Shown: piece by piece, positions 56,437-64,000 of the stretch
How the letters are laid out: each line of letters begins with the position of its first letter
Position numbering within the stretch: position 1 is the first letter of the stretch
DNA from: Ministeria vibrans ATCC 50519
Lineage: Eukaryota; Opisthokonta; Filasterea
Assembly (NCBI GenBank): GCA_943704425.1
Contig: CALSCP010001493.1
Span: 1-64,000 of the forward strand
Reading direction: 5' to 3'
Length of the DNA stretch: 64,000 bases
Made by a program: the position numbers and the translations under genes
Notes under the pieces: model-generated
What the model was told of the DNA's origin: nothing
Seen by the model: the letters and a program-made list of their open reading frames with translations, nothing else
The model's database searches: none

Positions 56437-57331
56437 GAGAGAGGTCCACTCGGGGTCGGTGTAGTGCCAGGGGGCGGAGGGCGGCGGGGCAGCGGCGCAG
56501 GAGGGCAGGGAGGGCGGGAGGGCTCTGGCGGTGACGGACGACGCCGACGACGAATGCGACAGCGTCGACGCCGAGTGCGAGGGCGAGCCTGCGCTGGTGA
56601 ACTCCATCGGGGTGTCCGCGTCGCGAACGGGCGGCTGCTCGACTTTTGGTGTGCGAACGAACTCGTCACTGAAACTGCCCTCTACCGCGTCAAGATGGGC
56701 ATGCAGCGAGGAGGGAGCCACGCAGCGACCAAAGCGGCCATCCATTGTGTGGCCTGGGGCAAACAGAAATGTCAAACTGAGACGGAATGCGCTGAAATTC
56801 TGTTCCTGACTGACCGGACGCTGAGTCGATTCAAGATTCAATATTCAAAAGTATGACAGAAGGTGGACAGAAGTCTCTCGCACAGCGCCATGGGGCCTTG
56901 TAGGGATCCTCGGAACTGAGGATCGGCGTATGGTTGAGTCCGATGTTGCTGAATGGTGCGAAAGGAGCATGGAACACGGGGGGAGGGGGGTTGCGATCGA
57001 CCAATCGCAAGATCCGAATATTTTGACAATCTCATCGGATGGCTTACAACATGACGTACACACTGGCTGAGTAGTCTGGCGACTGCTCCCTGCGAGCTCT
57101 GCTCACTTCCATTCTGCTGGGTGGTGGGTTATCGGGGTTATGGGCATGGACGGGAAAGGGGCTGCAGAGAGCCGACAGTACGGTGCTGCGGTCGGGTGAG
57201 AAATTGTGACAGTTGACGCTAATCACGGGTGTCGATGGGCTTCTTTCGGGACATTCACCATTCTCGTCTAGAGGGCTACTGTCATAACTGTCTACGCCTC
57301 TACGGTGGAAGTTCTGTGCTGCTCTTTTCAT
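56437..57331 (-). CDS. Uncharacterised Ser/Pro-rich protein, structure uncertain
   Basis: ATG 57331 opens MKRAAQNFHRRGVDSYDSSP, rich in SP/TP dipeptides (SSPLDENGECPERSPSTPVI). Further blocks on the same strand are PPSPRVPCSFRTIQQHRTQP with SLQGPMALCERL (about 56870-56985) and, after an acceptor GCCCCAG near 56753, MDGRFGRCVAPSSLHAHLDA, then DEFVRTPKVEQPPVRDADTP and a Ser/Ala-rich stretch ending TDPEWTSLW before a donor at about 56437. The SP/TP sites suggest a proline-directed phosphoprotein. No family was recognised and the splicing between blocks is not settled. It may be an independent gene whose 3' end was joined to the aminotransferase fragment by assembly, or the aminotransferase may really follow it. 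Confidence 0.4.
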
Positions 57332-57453
57332 TGAGTTCGCTTATTTTTATATAAGGAAACTAAATAGAGAATCGAGAGACGATATATATAAGAGAGGAAG
57401 TTCAACAGACGGCAGACAGTTCAACACACCACACTGTCAACCCACTAACCCAG

Positions 57454-57663
57454 ATGCGGACGACCCTGCAGCATCGTCGTCTGAACTACAGCCACAACAA
57501 CGAGCGCACCAGTCGGGATCGCTCCCCACCGACTGATCGTTCTTATATCCGCCACCGAGTTTTACTCGTTAGACAGCTGTTACAGCTTGTCAGAGCCCTA
57601 GACCCCCACTGTCCACTGGTGACTGGGGGTATGGCGTGCCATTGCGATAACCTCGCTGGATAG
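57454..57663 (+). CDS. Small ORF upstream of TRM10
   Basis: ATG 57454 to TAG 57663, 69 aa, starting MRTTLQHRRLNYSHNNERTS. It includes a hairpin-forming segment (CCCCCA...TGGGGG, 57603-57628). It may be a short peptide, a 5' exon, or chance. The rest of 57332-57754 shows no gene. Confidence 0.25.
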   Translation: MRTTLQHRRLNYSHNNERTSRDRSPPTDRSYIRHRVLLVRQLLQLVRALDPHCPLVTGGMACHCDNLAG

Positions 57664-57754
57664 CGATTGCACTTGTGCTTTTGTTGTAGATCTGGGGACT
57701 GTATCATGAATAAATGGGTTGTATTTTCTTCTTCTAATTATTATTGATTCTCAG

Positions 57755-59247
57755 ATGGATGACAATCAATGCGCGACATCCATGGACGACTCTGTTGTTG
57801 CCGAGGTGACCACGGTGGAAACAACGGAGGGCCGTGTCGATTCTGGATCAGTCAACGACGATCCAAATGATCAGGCGCACGCCGACGAAGAGGACGCTGA
57901 ATGCGGCGAGTCCGTTGACGGCAGCGATGGCCACGACAGCAGCAACGACCACTCGGGCGACGCGGCGGCGACAGCGAAGGCGGCGGGGCCGTCACGCGCA
58001 CCCGAAGAGATGCTGTCGCGACGACAAGCACGCCGAGAGCGACGGTGCGCCTCCTGCAGCCCCTGGCGCCCGCTGGAGGGCCCCGCTGACGTCTTCTTTC
58101 TGCGTAGGGATAAGGCTCGCGAAGAGTGGCGTGCGCGTCGCAAGGAAAAATCGAAAGAGAAGCGCAAAGATTCGCGAAAGCGAAAGGTTATTTGACCTTC
58201 TTCTTGTTTTTTTGGTCGTGTTGATGATTGTGATGTTCTGTAGGCAAGCGCAGTGGAGGATGAGGAGGAGGAAGGGCGTGCCATTAGCAAACGCGTGCGT
58301 TCTGAACGCAAGCCGCAAGTGGGCATGATCTGCATTGATCTTGATTTTGACGAGTACCAGTTGGAAAAGGTACGCCAGACACATATTGTCGCTGACGATG
58401 GCAATGCGATGATGATTCACAATAAGCATTTTTCACAATGGCTGTTGTGTAGGAGGATATTCGATTGGTGAAACAGGTTGAGCGGTGCTATGCGGCGAAC
58501 CGACGGGTGGACCAGCCGATGGGGCTGACAGTGACGTCGATGGGCGGACGCATTGGTCAGGTGCTCAAGGAGAAGGCGTCGTGGGACCGCTGGAAGGACG
58601 TCCAGTTTGCGGATGAGCCGCTTTTGGAGAAATTTGATCCGTCGAAAGTTGTGTATTTGACCTCGGAATCATCGCACGAGCTGACGACACTCGACCCGGA
58701 GACCGTGTATGTGATTGGGGGTATCATCGACCACAACAGCCACAAGGGGCTGACATTGCAGCGAGCGCAGGCGGCGCACGTGCGCACCGCCCGTTTGCCT
58801 ATTGGACGGTATGTGCACCTGGCATCGCGCAAGGTCCTCGCTGTCAACCATGTGTGCGAGATCCTGCTTGAGTTTACGGCGCACGCTGACTGGAAGACAG
58901 CCTTTTACAATGTGATTCCGCAGCGCAAAGGAATTGGTGAGAAGGAGGTCGGAACGAAGGGAAAGGGAAAGGGAAAGGGAAAGAGCCAGGAGACGGGAGA
59001 GGGAAAGAGCCAGGAGACGGGAGAGGGAAAGAGCCAGGAGACGGGGGAGGGAAAGAGTGAGGAGACGGGGGAGGGAAAAAGTGAGGAGACGGGAGAGGGA
59101 AAGAGTGAGGAGACGGGAGAGGAAAAGAGCCAGGAGGCGGGAGAGGAAAAGAGCGAGGAGACGGGAGAGGGAGACGCAGCGCAGAAAGAGGAGGAGTCTG
59201 CAGGGGTGCAGGAGGAAGGCGAAGAGCATCAAGAGGACCAGCACTGA
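57755..59247 (+). CDS. TRM10: TRM10-type tRNA (guanine-9-N1) methyltransferase
   Basis: Three exons, 57755 to about 58184, about 58244-58367 and about 58453-59247. The N-terminal 85 residues are acidic and low-complexity, followed by a basic helical region (ARRERRCASCSPW, REEWRARRKEKSKEKRKDSR) that binds tRNA in the family. The SPOUT catalytic domain shows GMICIDLDFDEYQ, VKQVERCYAANRRVDQPMGL, VVYLTSESSHELTTLDPETV, the AdoMet knot YVIGGIIDHNSHKGLTL, LPIGRYVHLASRKVLAVNHV and AFYNVIPQRKG. It makes m1G9 (or m1A9) in tRNA with S-adenosylmethionine. The conserved Asp of IIDHN and the VNHV loop are intact. The C-terminus carries an unusual tail of about eight 8-residue repeats (GEGKSQETG / GEGKSEETG) that is not part of the family. 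Confidence 0.94.
58953..59175 (+). repeat. 24-nt coding minisatellite in TRM10 tail
   Basis: Four GGAAAG hexamers, then about eight 24-nt units coding GKSQETGE/GKSEETGE with few silent changes. Confidence 0.95.
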
Positions 59248-59329
59248 CTTGCGTTTTTGTCAATGGTTATGTAAATGTATTATTTTGTTTGGTTTCCTCT
59301 CTCTCTCCCTCTCTCTCTCTTTGGAAAAT

Positions 59330-60224
59330 CTACTTTTTTGATGACCTAGTGGCCCTTCTTGCGTGAGGCGAGCGCACTGGGACTGAAGGGGCCTTGGAGG
59401 TCCGAGTGACTCGGGCTGCGCTGACTTGTCTGCGCGTCAGCCGTTGCGAAGTGCCTGCCGTCTCTGCTGTCGTCTCAGTCTCCATCTCTTCGCGACCTCG
59501 TTTCTTTGATTCTTTCCTCACTGCTGTCTTTGCTTGCTTCGATGTTGATGATCGTGGTGGTGCGGCTGCTGTCTTGCCCTTATGCTGCGGTCTTTTCCCA
59601 GACGCCTTCTTGGCTGCTGGCACTTCGTCCTCGACTTCGTCTTCGTCGTCCTCGCCTTCATCGTCGTTGTCGTCTTCTGCCTCTCCGTAGCCCATCTCCT
59701 TCCGTATCTCTTTGTCCACCTTTCCCTCGCCCGCCAATGGCTTCAGGAGCTGCACGTAGAAGCGAAAGTGGTACGAGTTGCACTTGAGCGGCGCTGCCAT
59801 CTTGGTGCTCTGTCCTTGCCACTTCTTTGCTGACGGCCATGGAAGCATTCCTAAACACAATAGAGAGACGCAGTGTGCATGTGTGTGCGTGTGTGGGTGG
59901 ATGAGAGAGCGAGCCAGACACAGAGAGCGACTGCGTACGAGGGAAAATGGCAAAGTCTTGAGTTCGAACGGCTCCCTGTCGACAGTTCTCCTCCACCATC
60001 TGAAATATCGTCTCCTGTGGTCCACAAAAGAAAGAACATCTGCCAGTCAGACGTGTACACAGCAAAGACACAGTGAAACAGAGTTCCAAAACACGTCTTT
60101 GAAACTCTCGCGCGCAAAATTTCAAAAAAAAAAAAAATTGACAGATGCGAAAAAAATGCCAAACCTTAAGCTGTTTCTGTAGTGCGCCCGACTCGTCGAC
60201 ACGCTGGCCACTGGAAGTAACCAT
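59330..60224 (-). CDS. Uncharacterised basic nuclear-type protein
   Basis: Three exons join in phase: about 60224-60165 (MVTSSGQRVDESGALQKQLK), about 60014-59942 (ETIFQMVEENCRQGAVRTQD, FAIFP), and about 59851 to stop 59330. The protein continues RMLPWPSAKKWQGQSTKMAA and YHFRFYVQLLKPLAGEGKVD, then an acidic run (DDNDDEGEDDEDEVEDE) and a Lys/Arg/Ser/Thr-rich tail (ASGKRPQHKGKTAAAPPRSS) ending RRATRSSKK. The first 100 residues look folded; the tail looks like a chromatin or nucleolar tether. I recognise no family. It shares a short divergent promoter of about 110 bp, containing a poly-A run, with the RasGEF gene. Confidence 0.55.
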
Positions 60225-60253
60225 TGACCTTGAGGGAGAGAGAGCAGAGCAGG

Positions 60254-60286
<33 letters not shown>

Positions 60287-60292
60287 AAAAAA
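60254..60292. repeat. poly-A tract in divergent promoter
   Basis: About 29 A followed by G-interrupted A-rich sequence between the starts of the basic protein gene (-) and the RasGEF gene (+). It could act as a nucleosome-excluding element. Confidence 0.85.
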
Positions 60293-60332
60293 AAGAATAT
60301 CACTCGCACGGGCGTTGTAAGGCAGCGGGGAC

Positions 60333-63300
60333 ATGTCGCTCCCGACACACAGTGTCACTGGGCTTGCACCTGTGGTCGATACACGCGCTGCGGGGGTCTC
60401 CAAAGCCGTTTCGTCGCAGGATTTTCAAAGTGTTTCTGAAACGTCTCGCCCCAAAGACCTCTGGAGACGTCGTGGTAGCCGCGAGCGCCTCATTCGCATG
60501 CGTGTCGATGGGCCGGAGAACCGTGGCGCGGGCGACGGCCCCAGCGAAGGCGGCGCAAGCGAGCACGACCATCACGAGCTCGACAGCATTCGCGAGCGTC
60601 TCATTGCCGACGCTGATGCGCGTGTTGCGCACGACAAGGTGCGTCGTCTCCGGCGCAAGTCCCTTCAGCAGCAGGCAAAGCACAATGTTGCGCCTGCCGC
60701 TCCCGTCGCCACCGCCGCTGACGTCGTGGCGCCGCTCAAACCGCAAACCTCTACACTGTCTGTGCCCCGTCGAGCTGCCAGCGACGCAGCTGATTCCCGT
60801 CGGGCTGCCAGCGACGCAGCTGATTCTTCTGGTGCCGCCTCGAACGTTGTTGCATCCGCATCAGGGTTGTCGCTGACTCACCAGAGCGGTCGCTCTGCTG
60901 TTTCCAACGCCAACATTGGTGTCATAGACGACGACTCGTTCGACGACCATCTTCATCGCTCCCTCAGTCGTCGCCGCTCCTCCGAGTCCGTCGCCACTCA
61001 CCAGGCTCTCGTGACCAAGGTCGCGCGCGCTCACGCACTCAATACAGGCGTCAGCTCGGGTAAGCTTGCGTCAAAAGAACGGCACAGCTCGGCAACGCCC
61101 TCAAGACGCTCCGCCGCCTTCGACACCCTTGTTCACGACTTTGCCCCCATCGAAAGCTTTTTCCCCGTCTCCTGCGCCGTCTGCAGCAAATTCATGACAC
61201 GCATGTCGAAGAGCTCCTGCCTCAAGTGTCGCGGTTGCTCCATTGCCATCCACGAGCGTTGCCTCCCCTTTGCACCTCCCAAGTGTCTTTACAGCCCCAG
61301 TCCATCTCCTCACTCCTCGACATTGTCACTGGCCTCCTCCGGTCACACGCGCGATTTCACCGCCAGTACGAGTGGCACAACAGCGGCTTCTGCAGCATCA
61401 CCTACCGCCACCGCTGCCGACCCGTCCACCCTGTCGTCTCCGCCCTCTTCGTCGTCGGGCAGTGGCAGCGGCGTCTTCCGTCTCTTTCGTCGGCAACAGG
61501 GCCAGTCCAGCGACATGTCAAGCGCAAGCTCGTCCAACCTTCTCAGCTCGCCACCCTCATCACCTGCCGCCCTCGTGTCCTCGTCCGGCCCAACGATGCT
61601 GCCATCGCGCTCGGCTCAGCGTCTCAAGCGCGACTACATGGCCGAGACTCTCTCCGGCCAGGCAGCCGGCGACAAACCTCGTCGTAGGTCTCCCCCAGCG
61701 CGCGTCACTCGTGGCTCGCTCGTCTTCATTCGTGACCGCTTCGAACGCGAGCAGCGTAAGCCCGGTCTGAGCGCCAACATCTACAAGCAGTCGCTCGACA
61801 TGTACTGCGAGTGGCTCACCGACACGGCCGAACGTCTTATGAAGGACGACGGACTGCCCGTCAACGAGTTTGAGACCGTCTTCACCTTTATGCTGCGCGG
61901 CTTTGTCACCAGTCGTGTTGACTCGCACGCCTCGCCCGTTGACAGGTGCATCAAAATGTTCCGCAAGGTTCTCTTCGACTACACCTACTACCAGACCATG
62001 AAGCTCGACGTGCTCCGCCTGTCGCCCGTCGAACTCGCAAACGAACTCACCGTCATCGACTCGCAACTTTTCAATGTCATTCGCGCCGACGAGCTCCACG
62101 ATCAGGCATGGATGCACAAGGACAAGCGAGAGCGTGCGCCCAACGTCGTCGCCTTCATCGAGCGCTTCAACGACGTCACTCTCTTTGTCATGACCGCCGT
62201 TCTAGAGGCATCTCGCCCGAAGCAACGCGCTCAGGTCATTGCGCACTTCATCAAGACGGCCGCCATGTGTCGTCGTCTCAACAACTACAACGGTCTCAAG
62301 GCTCTTATTGCCGGTCTTCAGTCCGCTGCCATTTTTCGTCTCAGCAAGTCGTGGGCACACCTCTCCTCGCGCGTCCGAGCCGTCTTTGACGACCTCTGCG
62401 CGATCATGAGTGAACAAGACAACTGGGCGGCCATGCGTGCAGCCATGGACAGCCTCCTCGACGGTAGCAGTGGTGGCACAGATGGCACATCCGTAGGGGT
62501 TGGATCGAATAGTGCTGTTGCGCTCGCTGGCATTGGTGGTGGTGGTGGTAGTGGTGGTGATGGTAGCGGCTATGGTGGTGGCAACGGCGCGGGCACTGGC
62601 TCTGGAGGTTGTTCTGGCGATGGTGTGTGTGCTGTGCCCTTTCTGGGTGTCTACCTCACCGATTTGGTCATGCTTTCGAGCCAAGTGCCGGGCGGCGACA
62701 AGTCCGCGAACCGTGTGAGCTCGAGCGGAAAGAGCACGGCGTCGCGTGAGACTGCCATCATCGAGCGTATCCTTCGCTTTCAGCAGCCCTACTCGAAGTT
62801 GCAGCCGGTGTTTGCCCTGCACTCGTGGCTCGAGAAACTCATCCACGACTCCGAAGACGTCTGCTATCGCAAGTCGCTCTATGTCGAGCCCAAGGCGACT
62901 GCCTCGAGTGCAAACCGTTCCAGCGCCTCGGGTGCCGAAGCCGTCTCGCTCGTGGACAGTGCGCGTCTTGTTGACGCCACGCTACCCGTGCTCATGCAAC
63001 AACGTGCGGCGTACCTGGTGCGCGTGCAGGAGGTCGAGAAGGAGGTACAGACATTGTTTGACTTGCGACTCGATCCTGAAGGAATTCGCGTGCGCACCGA
63101 CGAAATGTGGAATCTGCGGCGACACCTGACCGACATCAAGATGTACGTGGCACATCGCATTCGCGAGGCCGAAGAGGCGGAGCGACTCGAGTCGGAATGG
63201 CGTGCGTCCGGTGGCAAACAGCACCATTTGCTGGTCATGTCGGGTACACCGACGGTCGTTGTGGGTGCGTCGTCGCGAAGCGGTGGCAAACGCTCATCTG

Positions 63301-64000
63301 AAAGCGGCGCAACTGGCGGCGCCAGTGGATCATCCGGCGCATTATCGGCTGTCGAGAGTGCTCTGAGTGGCGTTGTGCGACGAACATCGGGACACACGTC
63401 GACCAATGCGCCGTCGCCGACCTTCAACTCGCCCGAGCGAGAGAAGCGACTGTTTCCTCGCATGAACATTACCAAGAAGGAGAAAGGCGACAAGAGTGCC
63501 AAGAAGCAGAAGAAGAAGAGGGCAAAAGAGGAGGAGAAGGCAGCTGCAGCTGCATCCAAGGCGGCGTCGCTCAAGTCGCCGTCCAGGACATCCGAGACAA
63601 GTACCGCCTCCTCCTCGTTGGGCAGCGCTAAGGGTCTCCTGGCCAAGGCACGTGGTCGGCGCGGCTCAGGACTCGTCTACCAGAAGCCTGGCTTGCTGAC
63701 GAGCACCGTGGGCATCCGTCGCAACAGTACCGACAGCAATGAGAGTGATGTGATTTCGTTGGCCAGCTCCTCTGTGGCCACACTGGATCGTCTTGAAGGG
63801 GTCGAAAAGAGCGGATCAACGACAGCCATGACAGTAGCGACTACGGCTCCTAGTCGAAGTAGTAGTGGTGGTGGTGGCGGCGGCGGCGACGGCGAAGGCG
63901 AAGACGACGACAACAACAACGACAAAGCGTTGTCGTCGGACGAGGATTTGCCGCCACGACGTCGTGATCTCAAGGGCGTCGTGCGACCGCTGTCGGAGGA
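60333..64000 (+). CDS. Ras guanine-nucleotide exchange factor with C1 zinc finger, runs off right edge
   Basis: From ATG 60333 (MSLPTHSVTGLAPVVDTRAA), preceded by an in-frame TAA at 60318, the frame is open to the window end: at least 1222 codons with no intron. A Ser/Ala/Arg-rich N-terminus contains a 10-residue duplication (RRAASDAADS twice). A C1-type zinc finger follows at about residues 267-316 with the pattern H-x12-C-x2-C-x14-C-x2-C-x4-H-x2-C-x7-C (starting HDFAPIESFFPVSCAVC). Next are a RasGEF-N/REM segment (VTRGSLVFIRDRFEREQRKP) and the CDC25-homology domain (LSPVELANELTVIDSQLFNV, NVVAFIERFNDVTLFVMTAV, YNGLKALIAGLQSAAIFRLS, PFLGVYLTDLVMLSSQ), interrupted by a Gly-rich insertion (about 62530-62620). 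The C-terminus is charged and low-complexity. It should activate a Ras/Rap-type GTPase; the C1 finger suggests membrane or lipid recruitment. Confidence 0.9.
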   Translation, partial: MSLPTHSVTGLAPVVDTRAAGVSKAVSSQDFQSVSETSRPKDLWRRRGSRERLIRMRVDGPENRGAGDGPSEGGASEHDHHELDSIRERLIADADARVAHDKVRRLRRKSLQQQAKHNVAPAAPVATAADVVAPLKPQTSTLSVPRRAASDAADSRRAASDAADSSGAASNVVASASGLSLTHQSGRSAVSNANIGVIDDDSFDDHLHRSLSRRRSSESVATHQALVTKVARAHALNTGVSSGKLASKERHSSATPSRRSAAFDTLVHDFAPIESFFPVSCAVCSKFMTRMSKSSCLKCRGCSIAIHERCLPFAPPKCLYSPSPSPHSSTLSLASSGHTRDFTASTSGTTAASAASPTATAADPSTLSSPPSSSSGSGSGVFRLFRRQQGQSSDMSSASSSNLLSSPPSSPAALVSSSGPTMLPSRSAQRLKRDYMAETLSGQAAGDKPRRRSPPARVTRGSLVFIRDRFEREQRKPGLSANIYKQSLDMYCEWLTDTAERLMKDDGLPVNEFETVFTFMLRGFVTSRVDSHASPVDRCIKMFRKVLFDYTYYQTMKLDVLRLSPVELANELTVIDSQLFNVIRADELHDQAWMHKDKRERAPNVVAFIERFNDVTLFVMTAVLEASRPKQRAQVIAHFIKTAAMCRRLNNYNGLKALIAGLQSAAIFRLSKSWAHLSSRVRAVFDDLCAIMSEQDNWAAMRAAMDSLLDGSSGGTDGTSVGVGSNSAVALAGIGGGGGSGGDGSGYGGGNGAGTGSGGCSGDGVCAVPFLGVYLTDLVMLSSQVPGGDKSANRVSSSGKSTASRETAIIERILRFQQPYSKLQPVFALHSWLEKLIHDSEDVCYRKSLYVEPKATASSANRSSASGAEAVSLVDSARLVDATLPVLMQQRAAYLVRVQEVEKEVQTLFDLRLDPEGIRVRTDEMWNLRRHLTDIKMYVAHRIREAEEAERLESEWRASGGKQHHLLVMSGTPTVVVGASSRSGGKRSSESGATGGASGSSGALSAVESALSGVVRRTSGHTSTNAPSPTFNSPEREKRLFPRMNITKKEKGDKSAKKQKKKRAKEEEKAAAAASKAASLKSPSRTSETSTASSSLGSAKGLLAKARGRRGSGLVYQKPGLLTSTVGIRRNSTDSNESDVISLASSSVATLDRLEGVEKSGSTTAMTVATTAPSRSSSGGGGGGGDGEGEDDDNNNDKALSSDEDLPPRRRDLKGVVRPLSE

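Noticed and set aside
57600-57630. G/C-rich hairpin (CCCCCA...TGGGGG) as a possible small RNA
   Set aside because: The stem is only about six strong pairs with an imperfect inner helix, and there is no promoter, terminator or conserved context.
58669-59244. Leu/Ser-rich minus-strand frame with an apparently repetitive protein
   Set aside because: It is the complement of the TRM10 C-terminal repeat array.
61226-61770. Two Arg/Pro/Ser-rich plus-strand frames over the RasGEF gene
   Set aside because: They are out-of-frame shadows; the third frame carries the C1, REM and CDC25 motifs continuously from 60333.

Overview
This window is nuclear DNA of a protist-grade eukaryote. Almost every gene is split by short GT-AG introns (mostly about 35-300 nt) with pyrimidine-rich acceptors. 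The products are eukaryote-specific: Aladin, NASP, USP48, UTP14, RRS1, CCDC47, TRM10. Genes are densely packed on both strands, and simple-sequence tracts (AAT, GA/CT, AC/GT, poly-A/T) occur about once per kb, mostly in introns. The mix includes an EPLIN-like LIM domain, a PA14/GT7 glycosyltransferase, Dbl-type and Ras-type exchange factors, and an LRR receptor kinase of the TKL/tyrosine-kinase-like kind. This points to a free-living protist on the Amorphea side (amoebozoan, apusomonad-like or unicellular opisthokont). I cannot name the species.

Layout. 0-5.2 kb: 5' part of an M1 aminopeptidase (-), UTP14 (+), and an EF-hand gene (+) that stops at a GA microsatellite. 5.4-16.3 kb: a LIM plus cysteine-desulfurase-fold fusion (-), a CYSTM-type protein (+), Aladin (-), and a type II membrane PA14/GT7 glycosyltransferase (+). 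16.4-28.3 kb: five minus-strand genes: an alpha-helical protein, two unknowns, an F-box/DUF4347-like/DH-PH protein, and a secreted trefoil/DUF5054 hydrolase-like protein. 28.4-40.4 kb: RRS1 (+), then USP48, uridine phosphorylase and NASP (all -). 40.7-47.2 kb: a coiled-coil gene cut by a 9-N gap, an SGNH-like pseudo-hydrolase (-), SCCPDH-like (+), and a small acidic protein (+) followed by decayed copies of its own tail. 47.5-55.4 kb: LRR receptor kinase (+), helicase-associated-repeat protein (-), a 10-N gap, CCDC47 (+). 55.5-64 kb: C-terminal half of aspartate aminotransferase (-), an unknown Ser/Pro-rich gene (-), TRM10 (+), an unknown basic protein (-), and a long uninterrupted RasGEF gene running off the right edge (+).

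There is no operon logic. The recurring themes are ribosome biogenesis and tRNA modification (UTP14, RRS1, TRM10), chromatin, ubiquitin and nuclear-pore housekeeping (NASP, USP48, Aladin), and signalling at membrane or cytoskeleton (LIM protein, DH-PH, RasGEF, LRR kinase). The most unusual items are the LIM plus PLP-fold pseudoenzyme, the F-box/DUF4347/DH-PH fusion, the SGNH protein without its serine, and the acidic gene whose tail is repeated past the stop codon. Several genes end abruptly at microsatellites or N gaps (5.2, 42.7, 54.0 and 56.3 kb), so assembly error must be considered before any of those truncations is read as biology.
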